From Bacillota bacterium (GTDB lineage Bacteria > Bacillota > Clostridia > Lachnospirales > WQUN01): a stretch of DNA of 15,317 nt. Below the pieces are notes generated by a model. That model worked only from the letters and a program-made list of their open reading frames with translations. It was not told where the DNA came from and ran no database searches. This document shows positions 1 to 6,893 of this stretch, piece by piece. The first letter of the stretch is position 1, and the number at the start of each line of letters is the position of its first letter. The position numbers were made by a program, and so were the translations under genes. Location: contig WQUN01000051.1 in NCBI GenBank assembly GCA_009782085.1, positions 1-15,317 on the forward strand, in the 5' to 3' direction.

Positions 1-26
1 TCCTCCTAGCGTGCTTTTGAGCACGC
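1..26 (-). promoter_or_regulatory. Shine-Dalgarno at window edge preceded by a small hairpin
   Basis: Read on the minus strand, a 6-bp hairpin (GCGTGC, loop TCAAAA, GCACGC; 9-26) is followed at once by AGGAGGA (1-7), a near-ideal ribosome binding site. This implies a minus-strand gene starting just left of the window, downstream of cooS. The rest of 27-178 shows only a short GC-rich motif repeated about three times (GCCGGAA-like, 113-134) and no convincing ORF. The hairpin could affect translation of the missing gene, but that is a guess. Confidence 0.4.
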
Positions 27-178
27 GTCGTCGTCGCTTCCTTGCCTCGTGTCAAAAATCCTCGCAAATCAACTACGAATTTAGAATTGGATGAGTATTA
101 CCCTATCCTGACCGCCGGAAAGCCGGAACGCCGGTGACGCCGTCCCCTGCGCGCTAATCTGTCATATCAACAAGGTTT

Positions 179-213
179 TTCCAGTTTCCAGTTTCCAGCT
201 TCCAGTTTCCAGT
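179..213. repeat. Five tandem heptamers (TTCCAGT) abutting the cooS stop
   Basis: Five consecutive 7-bp units TTCCAGT, with one variant TTCCAGC in third place, fill 179-213 and end exactly one base before the cooS stop codon (214-216). On the cooS sense strand the unit reads ACTGGAA. It is a simple-sequence repeat in the 3' untranslated region. The copy number is likely to vary by slippage. Confidence 0.85.
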
Positions 214-2154
214 TCAGTGCGCCGCCCTCCTGTCCGCCATGTCGAACAGCTTGCGCTCCGCCTTTTTGTTGATCCCCAGAACGTCGCGCTGTTTGTTCAG
301 CATGGCCACGATCGCGTCGGCGGCCTCCATCGGGTCCTCGATCAGGTGGAAACAGGCCCCGAAGTCCTCCGCCGCGCCGCCGTGCAGGTAGTCGTAGACG
401 TTCCGCCCTCCGCTCACGTAAAACGGGTTGCCCAATATAACGTCGATCCCCGAGGCCACAAAGTAGCAGCCGATGGCGATGGCCTTCTCGCTCATCCACT
501 CCGGCGCGACGCCCACCGCGGGCACGCTCGCCAGGTCGTCGCCGAGGCCGCCCTCGAAGACGATCTCCGTCGCGGCCTCCAGCACGCGGGAGTTGTCAAC
601 GCAGCTGCCCATGTGCAAAACGGGCGGGATCCCGACGGCCTCGCAGACCTCGCGGAGCCCGCGCCCGGCCTGCGCCAGGGCCACTTCCGGCCTCAAAAGG
701 CCGGCCTTCGCGCTGGCGATGGCGGCGCAGCCGGTCTGAAGGACCAAAACGTTGCGCTTTATCAGCTCCTGCGTCAGGATCGTCTGGTAGCTGTCGGCCT
801 TCATCTTGGCGTTGTTGCAGCCGACGATGCCCACGACGCCTAAGATCCGGTTCTGCATGACGGCGTCGTTAAGCGGCCGGAACGAGCCGCGGTAGCGCCC
901 GCCCAGCATGTATTTTATCGCGTCCACGGAGAACCCGGCCACGAGCGGCTCCTTGTTTTTGGGTATATTGACCTTGGACGCGTCCCTGTTTTTGTAGTTG
1001 TCGATGGCCCGCTTTACAAGCTCCTTGGCGGAGCGCACCGGGTCGCGCCCCTCCACGCGCACGTGGCGCGCGCCGATGGTTTTGGCGATGTCCGCGGTGG
1101 AGACGATCTCCGTGTGATAGTTCGCGGCCACGTCCGGCAGGCTCGGCATACAGCATTGCACGTCGATGACCATCATTTCGACGGCCCCGGTTATGATCGC
1201 CAGCTCCTGCTGGAGGAAATTCCCGGCCACCGGCACGCCGTGGCGCATCAGGATCTCGTTCGCCGTGCAGCATATGCCGGCCAAAGTTATCCCGCTTGCC
1301 CCGGCGGCCTTGGCGTATTCCTTGACCGCCGGGTCCGCGGCGGCCACCGTCAGGACCTCCGAAAGCGCGGGCTCGTGGCCGTGGATCAAAATGTTCACGG
1401 TATCCTCCCCGAGCACGCCGAGGTTGGACTGGCTGGCCACGGGCGTCGGCGAACCGAACAGGATGTCGGAGACTATCGAGGCGATCCGCGCGCCGCCCCA
1501 GCCGTCGGCCAGAGACGTCGTGAAGGCGTGTTTCAGCAGGTTCCGATAGTCGTGATCCACGCCCATGGTGCTCCTGTGCATGGCCTCCACGACCACGCGG
1601 TCGATGCCGTGGGGCTTCACCCCGGCGGCCTCCCAGACGCCCATGCGCTTTTTGGGGGCGAGCTCCAGCGTCCTGAGGTATCCCTCCTGCTCCGAAAACT
1701 CCCGGAGGAACAGGTCGGCCAGGTCGAGCGCGACGTCGTCGGCGTCCCGGTCGTATTCCTCGACGCCGTAGAGCCTCGCGGCGTAGCGCAGGGCCCTCTC
1801 GTCCTTGATGCGGTAGCCCGGGGCCTTGCCTGTTGCCGCTTCTTTCAGCAGCAGCACCAGGTGCCGCCCGTGGTCGGAATGGGCGCTGGTCCCGCCGACG
1901 ACCTCCCGGAGGAAGTTCCGGGCGGCGATGGTGTCCGCGTCCGCGCCGCAGATGCCCTTCGGGGCCTTCGGCGTGATCCGGCAGGGCCCCATGTGGCAGA
2001 TGCGGCAGCAGACGCCGCTTTTGCCGAAGGAGCACTGGTTCTTCTGGGCGTCCGCGCGTTCGAAACAGGTCTCGACGCAGTCCCCCTCCGCCTTTTCGAG
2101 CATCGCGGCGGAGGCGGGGTCGCTGACACGGTTGAGATAGACGATGTTTTCCAT
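214..2154 (-). CDS. cooS: Anaerobic carbon monoxide dehydrogenase, catalytic subunit CooS
   Basis: This 646-residue protein is a nickel-iron-sulfur CO dehydrogenase, a cytoplasmic homodimer interconverting CO and CO2. The N-terminal cysteines fit clusters D (C41, C49) and B (C50, C53, C58, C69), in the pattern C-x7-CC-x2-C-x4-C-x10-C. The C-cluster ligands are visible as H260 (in HGHEP), C295 or C296 (GICCTANE), C334 or C335, C446 (GIVGCNN), C476 (QTGCAA) and C518 (GSCVDN). The proton-relay histidines (H92, H95, H98), D217 in DGWGG and lysine K557 before AIAIG also match the family. Length is normal and nothing essential is missing, so it should be active. The ATG follows GGTGAGGA at good spacing. 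It is the last gene in the window of a run with two cooC-type ATPases. No ferredoxin-like CooF, hydrogenase or AcsB gene is visible, so the electron partner is unknown. The family call is secure; the physiological role is inferred. Confidence 0.97.
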   Translation of the reverse strand: MENIVYLNRVSDPASAAMLEKAEGDCVETCFERADAQKNQCSFGKSGVCCRICHMGPCRITPKAPKGICGADADTIAARNFLREVVGGTSAHSDHGRHLVLLLKEAATGKAPGYRIKDERALRYAARLYGVEEYDRDADDVALDLADLFLREFSEQEGYLRTLELAPKKRMGVWEAAGVKPHGIDRVVVEAMHRSTMGVDHDYRNLLKHAFTTSLADGWGGARIASIVSDILFGSPTPVASQSNLGVLGEDTVNILIHGHEPALSEVLTVAAADPAVKEYAKAAGASGITLAGICCTANEILMRHGVPVAGNFLQQELAIITGAVEMMVIDVQCCMPSLPDVAANYHTEIVSTADIAKTIGARHVRVEGRDPVRSAKELVKRAIDNYKNRDASKVNIPKNKEPLVAGFSVDAIKYMLGGRYRGSFRPLNDAVMQNRILGVVGIVGCNNAKMKADSYQTILTQELIKRNVLVLQTGCAAIASAKAGLLRPEVALAQAGRGLREVCEAVGIPPVLHMGSCVDNSRVLEAATEIVFEGGLGDDLASVPAVGVAPEWMSEKAIAIGCYFVASGIDVILGNPFYVSGGRNVYDYLHGGAAEDFGACFHLIEDPMEAADAIVAMLNKQRDVLGINKKAERKLFDMADRRAAH

Positions 2155-2221
2155 TGGGGGTCCTCACCTTCGAAATATGTCGTGTGTTTTGCATGGCAAT
2201 CATTGAACCGTTGTCTGTGTT

Positions 2222-2983
2222 CTATATGGGCAATACTGAAAGCATCACGCCCCCAAGAAACAAACTGGCCAAATTTGCCAGAAAAGCATAAGCAAGCGCC
2301 TTACCGACCCTTTGTTCTTTTATGATTACAGCAAGTACGAACGTAAAAAATATCATTTCCGCTATAAAGATTACGGGTTCAATGAAAATGAGCGTCATTT
2401 CCGCCTGATATGTATAATTTGGGCCTCCGCAAATCATTTTATTGAGCCAGCCTTGCGTCAGCAGGTTAATTATCACAAAGCATATCCAACTCGCTTTTTT
2501 TCTGTAACCAAACGCGAAGAAAACCAATCCCTCAATGACCAGTGTCAGCAAGACGCGCAGCGAAATAAGCAACCAGACACGTGCAGGTGAATTGCCGTCT
2601 GAAATATCTTCGCTTGCGATATTCAATTTGACAACACTATAATATGAGCCCGTCACAGATTCCGGCAGCGCGCATTCAAAACTCCTGCCTCCCGTATTGA
2701 CTACTAAAACCGAACCGGAGCGGGAGTAAACACTTGATGACCAATAATACAATTTGAAGTATGTTTCCCATGCGGTTCTGCTTTTTGTCATCTCCACCGC
2801 GTTATCTATGCTTTCATCTTTTTCGCGTAAAAACAATTTCAAATCTCCTGGCGCTAAATCCACGATAACGGTTAAGTCCGGAGGCTTAGCGGAATTCGCG
2901 CTTGTTATTGAAGCAGGTATAAACGTGACAAGCGCTAAAACTATGAATACTGTAAACCCAAAGAACAGTTTTCGTAGTTTCAT
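2222..2983 (-). CDS. Membrane protein of unknown function with signal peptide
   Basis: I do not recognise a characterised family. The 253-residue protein begins with a basic and hydrophobic signal-like segment (3-29, ending near ITSAN). An exported region of about 100 residues follows (30-134). The C-terminal half is membranous, with likely helices at about 135-159, 164-181, 196-221 and 227-251. The ATG at 2983 follows GAGGTG closely. The gene starts 19 nt after the stop of the upstream CooC-type ATPase and ends 67 nt before cooS, so it lies inside the CO dehydrogenase run and is probably cotranscribed. Its sequence is clearly more AT-rich than cooS and the cooC genes, which hints at a separate origin. 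A role in CO dehydrogenase, such as nickel supply or membrane attachment, has no sequence support beyond position. Confidence 0.75.
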   Translation of the reverse strand: MKLRKLFFGFTVFIVLALVTFIPASITSANSAKPPDLTVIVDLAPGDLKLFLREKDESIDNAVEMTKSRTAWETYFKLYYWSSSVYSRSGSVLVVNTGGRSFECALPESVTGSYYSVVKLNIASEDISDGNSPARVWLLISLRVLLTLVIEGLVFFAFGYRKKASWICFVIINLLTQGWLNKMICGGPNYTYQAEMTLIFIEPVIFIAEMIFFTFVLAVIIKEQRVGKALAYAFLANLASLFLGGVMLSVLPI

Positions 2984-3002
2984 TCTTCACCTCGGAATTG
3001 TA

Positions 3003-3752
3003 TTAATATAGCAATTTCCCGACCTTCATATACACATCATTTCCCCCCGAAATCCCCAGATAACTCCTGTCCCCCTCCGCGAACTCCGCGATCTCCGCGT
3101 CGTCCGGCAGCCCGACGACCAGATCCGCCTTGGTCGTCTCCTTTATTTCGTCCATCCGCTCCGGCAGCCTGCCCGTCCGCAGCCGGTTGACGACCAGCGC
3201 CAGCCTGTCGTACTTCATCTCCATCTCGTTTGCCAGCCCATAGAGCCGCACGAGCGTGTTCAGCCCGGCGTTCGACGCGTCCGAGACGAGCGCCAGCAGA
3301 TCGACCTTCTGAACTATGCGCCGCGAGAGGTTCTCCAGCCCGGCCTCGTTGTCCAGCACGACGTAGGGGTATTGGGACGAGATCTCCGCGATGACGTCCT
3401 TCAGGACGTTGTTGGCGTAGCAATAGCAGCCCGCGCCCTCCGGCCGGCCCATTGCGATGAGGTCGAAGCCCTCCGCCTCCACCAGGCTTTGCCCGATCTT
3501 CATCCGGAGCATCTCGTTTTTGGAAATGCCCGTCACGGTTCCGGAGGAGGCCGCGCCGCGGACTTCCTCCCGCGCCCGGCCGACGGTGTTCTCCGCCCGC
3601 ACGCCCAGCGCCCGGTCGAGGCAGCTGTTCGGGTCGGCGTCTATGGCCAGGACGGGCGTCTTGCCGGCGTCGATAAGGTTTTTGATCAAAAGGGCGCTGA
3701 GCGTGGTCTTGCCGACGCCGCCCTTGCCGGTGACGGCGATAAGGAAGGACAT
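3003..3752 (-). CDS. CooC-type nickel-insertion ATPase (second copy)
   Basis: This is a P-loop ATPase of the MinD/SIMIBI class and the CooC/AcsF family, which loads nickel into CO dehydrogenase or acetyl-CoA synthase. With the start at 3752 it has 249 residues. It shows a deviant Walker A GKGGVGKT (9-16), DADPNS (38-43), the family CxC metal motif C109-Y-C111, and a switch II region DNEAGLENLSRR (134-145). I chose 3752 because AGGAGG lies 6 nt upstream and the P-loop then begins at residue 9, as usual. An in-frame ATG at 3857 overlaps the upstream stop as ATGA, but would add 35 unconserved basic residues. It differs clearly from the other CooC copy, so the two may serve different targets or steps. 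The family is secure; the division of labour is inferred. Confidence 0.9.
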   Translation of the reverse strand: MSFLIAVTGKGGVGKTTLSALLIKNLIDAGKTPVLAIDADPNSCLDRALGVRAENTVGRAREEVRGAASSGTVTGISKNEMLRMKIGQSLVEAEGFDLIAMGRPEGAGCYCYANNVLKDVIAEISSQYPYVVLDNEAGLENLSRRIVQKVDLLALVSDASNAGLNTLVRLYGLANEMEMKYDRLALVVNRLRTGRLPERMDEIKETTKADLVVGLPDDAEIAEFAEGDRSYLGISGGNDVYMKVGKLLY

Positions 3753-3853
3753 AAGGAGCCTCCTGATGGGTCTGATTAATCTTCCAGGTTCATGGTGGGG
3801 GGGCAGCAGCAAATCGCTCTTGCGCCGCGCTTTGTTCTCGTCTGGTTTACTTA

Positions 3854-4618
3854 TCATTTCTCTATCTCTCCGATAATCCCCTCAATAACCGTTCTCTCCC
3901 CCTCGCCCATCCCCTCGAGCACCGAAACCCCGTCCCGGTCCGCGTCCCTGATGCCCCGCGAATAGGGCAAAAACGCCGACACTTCCAGCTCCGGGAACGC
4001 CGCCCTGATATACTCCCGGTCCTCGTCCCCCGTCACCTTGTTCCCCACGATGACGAACCTGTCTAGCCCGATCTCCCGGGACATGCGTATGACGGAGCGG
4101 GCGCAGTCGACGGCGCGCTGCCCTGGCTCCACGACGATTATCATCACGTCCACGCCCGCGGCCGTGGCGCGGCCGAGGTGCTCGATGCCCGCCTCCATAT
4201 CCATGACGAGGGTTTCGTCTTTGTAGAGCACCAGGTCTGTGACCAGCGCTTTGACGAAGGTGTTCTCCGGGCAGGCGCAGCCGCCGCCCCCGCGCTTAAC
4301 GGCGCCGAGGACGAGAAGCTCCACGCCGTTGTGCCTCACCGCGAGCTTCCCGGCCACGTCGCCGACCTCCGGGTTCAGCTTGAACACGCGGCCGTACTCG
4401 TTCACCTTAGCGCCCGTGCGCTCCTCGATCAGCGCGATCTCCGCGCTGATGGGGGTGATGGGCGCGGAGGACGGGATGCCGAGGGCCGCCGCGAGGTTCG
4501 CGTCCGGGTCGGCGTCCAGGGCCAGCACGCGCCGGCCGCGCCGGGCCAAAAGAAGGGCTATGGCGGCGGCGACGGTGGACTTGCCGACGCCGCCCTTGCC
4601 GGAAATGGCGATTTTCAT
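3854..4618 (-). CDS. cooC: CooC-type nickel-insertion ATPase
   Basis: This 254-residue ATPase is typical of CooC, a dimer that uses ATP to deliver nickel to the C-cluster of CooS. Visible motifs are the deviant Walker A GKGGVGKS (7-14), DADPDANLA (35-43), the CxC nickel site C114-A-C116 (within GGGGCACPEN) and switch II DMEAGIEHLGR (140-150). The ATG follows GGTGAC at about 8 nt. It is the first gene of the cooC, cooC2, membrane protein, cooS run. Its stop lies 101 nt before the preferred start of the second copy. I could not find a convincing promoter in the repeat-rich region upstream (4619-4819). Its length and motifs are those of the standard CO dehydrogenase accessory protein. Confidence 0.93.
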   Translation of the reverse strand: MKIAISGKGGVGKSTVAAAIALLLARRGRRVLALDADPDANLAAALGIPSSAPITPISAEIALIEERTGAKVNEYGRVFKLNPEVGDVAGKLAVRHNGVELLVLGAVKRGGGGCACPENTFVKALVTDLVLYKDETLVMDMEAGIEHLGRATAAGVDVMIIVVEPGQRAVDCARSVIRMSREIGLDRFVIVGNKVTGDEDREYIRAAFPELEVSAFLPYSRGIRDADRDGVSVLEGMGEGERTVIEGIIGEIEK

Positions 4619-4667
4619 GATTTATGTCACCAGGGCTTTCTGGTTTTCCGAAAATTTTTTCTTTATT

Positions 4668-4831
4668 GGCAACCTCTATAAACCCATTTTTGTCATTCTG
4701 AGCGTAAAACCCTTTTTTGTCATTCTGAGTGTAAAACCCTTTTTTGTCATTCTGAGCGTAGCGAAGAATCTTATGCTTTGGCTATTTAAGATCCTTCGCT
4801 TCGCTCAGGATGACAGTTTTTAGAGGTTGCC
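4668..4831. repeat. MITE-like element with 11-bp terminal inverted repeats
   Basis: The 164-bp segment is bounded by GGCAACCTCTA (4668-4678) and its exact complement TAGAGGTTGCC (4821-4831). Inside are two complete tandem 27-bp units (4683-4709 and 4710-4736) and a third beginning at 4737, each carrying TGTCATTCTGAG. The third unit runs into an imperfect hairpin whose left arm (about 4745-4772) pairs with the right arm (4788-4815, ending CTCAGGATGACAG). The core matches the other two dispersed repeats in this window. No transposase is present, so movement would need help in trans. It separates the end of the methyltransferase operon from cooC. Confidence 0.8.
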
Positions 4832-4936
4832 TATTAGTATCTCTATCACGGGAGCTACTTTATCGTCCGGTATTTCTTGCAGTATTTCATGTGCTTGCGT
4901 TTTAATATCTGTCACGGTCGGATTCTCTCCATTCAT
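4820..4936 (-). CDS. Possible 38-residue small protein
   Basis: A short ORF follows the acetyltransferase stop by 20 nt and encodes 38 residues. The later part (QEIPDDKVAPVIEILIG) resembles the short helical stretch seen in small antitoxin-like DUF2281 proteins and in the tails of helix-turn-helix regulators. The ribosome binding site is weak (GGAATG). The stop codon and the last few residues fall inside the terminal inverted repeat of the element at 4668-4831, so the protein may have been cut short or given a new end by that repeat. It could equally be a remnant of a longer gene. The call is tentative. Confidence 0.35.
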   Translation of the reverse strand: MNGENPTVTDIKTQAHEILQEIPDDKVAPVIEILIGNL

Positions 4937-4956
4937 CCGCACATTCCAACGCTTAT

Positions 4957-5436
4957 TTAAATATTGTATTCCATATAACCGCAGGTGAACGGAAAAAAAT
5001 CGAATCTCTTTGCGCCGGTATGGGTAAACCCGTTTGCCGCGTACCAATTTTTCAACACGGTATTTTCCTCGACGATTCCGATTTCGATTTTTATTCCGCC
5101 CATTTCCTTTACTTTTCCGATACAAAAATCGAGAAGCCGTTTTCCGTAGCCCTTGTGCCGGCATTCAGGCAAAACGGCGAGGTTGTGGATTTCGTATGCC
5201 CCATTGTCGGCTTTGGAAATTGCGGCATAACCCGCAAGCCGGCTTTCATTGTAAAATCCGTACATACGCCAGCCCAGGTCAAATTGAGACCGCAGCCGTT
5301 CCGTAGTGGTCGAAAACGCCGTAAAACCGGGACAATTTTGTTCGGTCAGTCCCAATTCATCCGCAACGGTCGCAAAACTCGCGCGGATGACCTCAACTGC
5401 ATTGGGCAATTCGGAAATATCCAGTTGTTTGATCAT
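4957..5436 (-). CDS. GNAT family N-acetyltransferase
   Basis: This 159-residue protein has the GNAT fold signature. Motif A runs from about 86 to 104 (LAVLPECRHKGYGKRLLDF), with the acetyl-CoA pyrophosphate loop R93-H-K-G-Y-G98. A motif B-like segment follows (ENTVLKNWYAANGF, 124-137). It should transfer an acetyl group from acetyl-CoA to an amine, but the substrate cannot be read from the sequence. The ATG at 5436 sits behind GAGGGCGGAG. The start lies 10 nt after the MetE-like gene stop, so the two are probably cotranscribed. Base composition is more AT-rich than the flanking methyltransferase genes, which suggests a later arrival in the operon. Confidence 0.88.
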   Translation of the reverse strand: MIKQLDISELPNAVEVIRASFATVADELGLTEQNCPGFTAFSTTTERLRSQFDLGWRMYGFYNESRLAGYAAISKADNGAYEIHNLAVLPECRHKGYGKRLLDFCIGKVKEMGGIKIEIGIVEENTVLKNWYAANGFTHTGAKRFDFFPFTCGYMEYNI

Positions 5437-5446
5437 GCTCCGCCCT

Positions 5447-6511
5447 CTATACGTTGTACTTCTCCTTCATCCTGTCCGTAACCGCCTTCAGCAGCTTAAA
5501 CACCCTCTCCGCGTCCGCCGCATCCATCGACCCCGTCCCGCAGGACGGCGTGATCATGGCCTGGCTGACGATCAGCTTCTTGTCTATCCCCTTGGACGCC
5601 AGGTTGTCCATGCCCTCTTCCAGCTTCGCCTCCAGCGTCTCCGCGGTCTGCTCCCGTATGGCGGCGGAAGTGGGCACCACGCCCCAGGCCAGCATCCCGC
5701 CGCGCTCGAGGTGCGCCCTGACCTGATCAGCGTACATGGCGATGGTCGCGCCGTACTCGAACGCGTCGAAGTTGACAATGTCCACGCCCGCGTCGATCAG
5801 TATGCTCCACTCCGTGTTGCCGCAACAGTGAACGCCCGCCAGCGCGCCCTCGGCCTTGACCGCCTCGACGACCTCGCCCAGGATCGCGACCACGTCGTCT
5901 CTGGTCACGGACACGTAGGTCGAGCTTCCGAAGGCCGAAAGGATGGGCTCGTCGATGAAACAGATGATGTTCTCGCAGAAGGGCCTGAACGTCTGTATCT
6001 GCCAGCGGCTCTTGGCCGCCATGGCCTTGACGATGACGTCCCGGAACTCCTCGTTGTAGTAGATCGCGCGCTTGTTCTCGTCGGTGATGGTCAGCGCGAA
6101 GCTGCACGGGCCCGTGGTCTGGACTTTCAGCCACGGGAGGACGGCGTTCTTTTCTTTAAGCGCCGCCAGCATGGCGTAGATGCCCTTGGAATAGTCCTCT
6201 CCGATGGCGAAGCGGGAGAAATCGCCGTTCCCCTCGTCGGGATCCGCCGCGGCCATATAGGCCTCGTAGAATTCGGCGAATTTTTCGGAATAGTCCCCGC
6301 CGGTCTGGAAGAACATGCGGCTTTTCTCGAAATCGACCGTCGCGCAGGGGATGTTCTCGCTGTATTGTATCTCCATCTGCTCCAGAAGGGAGCGCCGCGA
6401 AAGCTGCGGCCAGATGGGCGCGTCCATGGAACCGAGCGAGACGCCGACGGCGTAGGCCGGGTCCTCGAACGGCATGGAACCGATGGCGGTGGAAAGGAAG
6501 TTGGTTTTCAC
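5447..6511 (-). CDS. MetE-core-like zinc methyltransferase (UroD/MetE superfamily)
   Basis: The 354-residue protein matches the catalytic half of cobalamin-independent methionine synthase: IGSMP near the N-terminus (10-14), TGPCSF (133-138), FIDEPIL (185-191) and a zinc site with H228-C-C230 in GVHCCGN, D249 or E252 as the acidic position, and C324 in TPSCGTG. It lacks the N-terminal folate-binding duplicate of full MetE (about 750 residues). Short enzymes of this sort (core-MetE, Mes families) take methyl groups from corrinoid proteins rather than folate. Here a role in moving methyl between a corrinoid and homocysteine or another thiol is inferred from the CO dehydrogenase and homocysteine methyltransferase nearby. 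The start is a GTG with AAGGAG 7 nt upstream. It follows the coiled-coil gene by 42 nt. The superfamily is confident, the exact substrate is not. Confidence 0.85.
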   Translation of the reverse strand: MKTNFLSTAIGSMPFEDPAYAVGVSLGSMDAPIWPQLSRRSLLEQMEIQYSENIPCATVDFEKSRMFFQTGGDYSEKFAEFYEAYMAAADPDEGNGDFSRFAIGEDYSKGIYAMLAALKEKNAVLPWLKVQTTGPCSFALTITDENKRAIYYNEEFRDVIVKAMAAKSRWQIQTFRPFCENIICFIDEPILSAFGSSTYVSVTRDDVVAILGEVVEAVKAEGALAGVHCCGNTEWSILIDAGVDIVNFDAFEYGATIAMYADQVRAHLERGGMLAWGVVPTSAAIREQTAETLEAKLEEGMDNLASKGIDKKLIVSQAMITPSCGTGSMDAADAERVFKLLKAVTDRMKEKYNV

Positions 6512-6553
6512 GGAAATTCTCCTTCGCGTATTTTTAATAACTAAGCTTTGCCC

Positions 6554-6871
6554 CTACTTTGAGTTGTAGGCGCGGATGCTGATTTCGGCCATATCCAGGC
6601 GCTCCTCGATCCGAAGGATGGCTTCGGTGTTTTGATTGGTTTTGGATTCCAGAACATCCAGTTTGTCAAAGATCGCGCCGTGTTCCCGGCTGTTTTCGAG
6701 CTCCAGGCGCGCCAGGTTGTAATGAATGCTCTCGACGCGGTCTTTCAGGCCAGTGACGTCTGATTTCAGGCCAGTGACGTCTGTTTTCAGCTCGGAAATC
6801 TGCGCCTGCGTCGTCGTTTGCATAATTACCAAAGTCTCGACTGCGTGCAGTATCTTTTCCTCATTGTTCAT
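6554..6871 (-). CDS. Small coiled-coil protein of unknown function
   Basis: The 105-residue protein is charged, has no cysteine and is predicted to be almost all helix, with heptad spacing of hydrophobic residues through most of its length. Residues 28-45 contain two exact-like heptads (LKTDVTG, LKSDVTG) followed by LKDRV, encoded by a 21-bp direct duplication at 6743-6784. The ATG follows AGGGGG at about 8 nt. It lies 22 nt after the homocysteine methyltransferase and 42 nt before the MetE-like gene, so it is embedded in that operon. Many Clostridia have similar short coiled-coil proteins of unknown role. It might scaffold the neighbouring enzymes, but nothing in the sequence demonstrates that. 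Confidence 0.75.
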   Translation of the reverse strand: MNNEEKILHAVETLVIMQTTTQAQISELKTDVTGLKSDVTGLKDRVESIHYNLARLELENSREHGAIFDKLDVLESKTNQNTEAILRIEERLDMAEISIRAYNSK

Positions 6872-6893
6872 AAACGGCGCCCCCTGTTTTTTA

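Noticed and set aside
1063..2325. Long plus-strand open frame (about 420 codons) opposite cooS
   Set aside because: It is antisense to a clear CooS with all metal ligands, has low-complexity Arg/Gly/Val-rich content typical of GC-rich shadows, and has no domain.
3753..3857. Upstream ATG (3857) for the second CooC, overlapping the first cooC stop as ATGA
   Set aside because: It adds 35 unconserved basic residues before the P-loop, while AGGAGG lies ideally before the ATG at 3752. It remains a possible alternative.
4683..4770. CRISPR-like array from the 27-bp repeated units
   Set aside because: The units abut each other with no spacers, number only about three, and no cas genes are near.
4820..5164. 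A 114-codon minus-strand frame overlapping the acetyltransferase end
   Set aside because: The upstream two thirds is an Arg/Lys-rich out-of-frame reading of the GNAT gene; only the last 38 codons fall outside it and are listed as a possible small ORF.
5306..6544. Plus-strand open frame of about 412 codons opposite the MetE-like gene
   Set aside because: Shadow of the GC-rich coding strand; the minus-strand frame has zinc ligands, family motifs and a good ribosome site.
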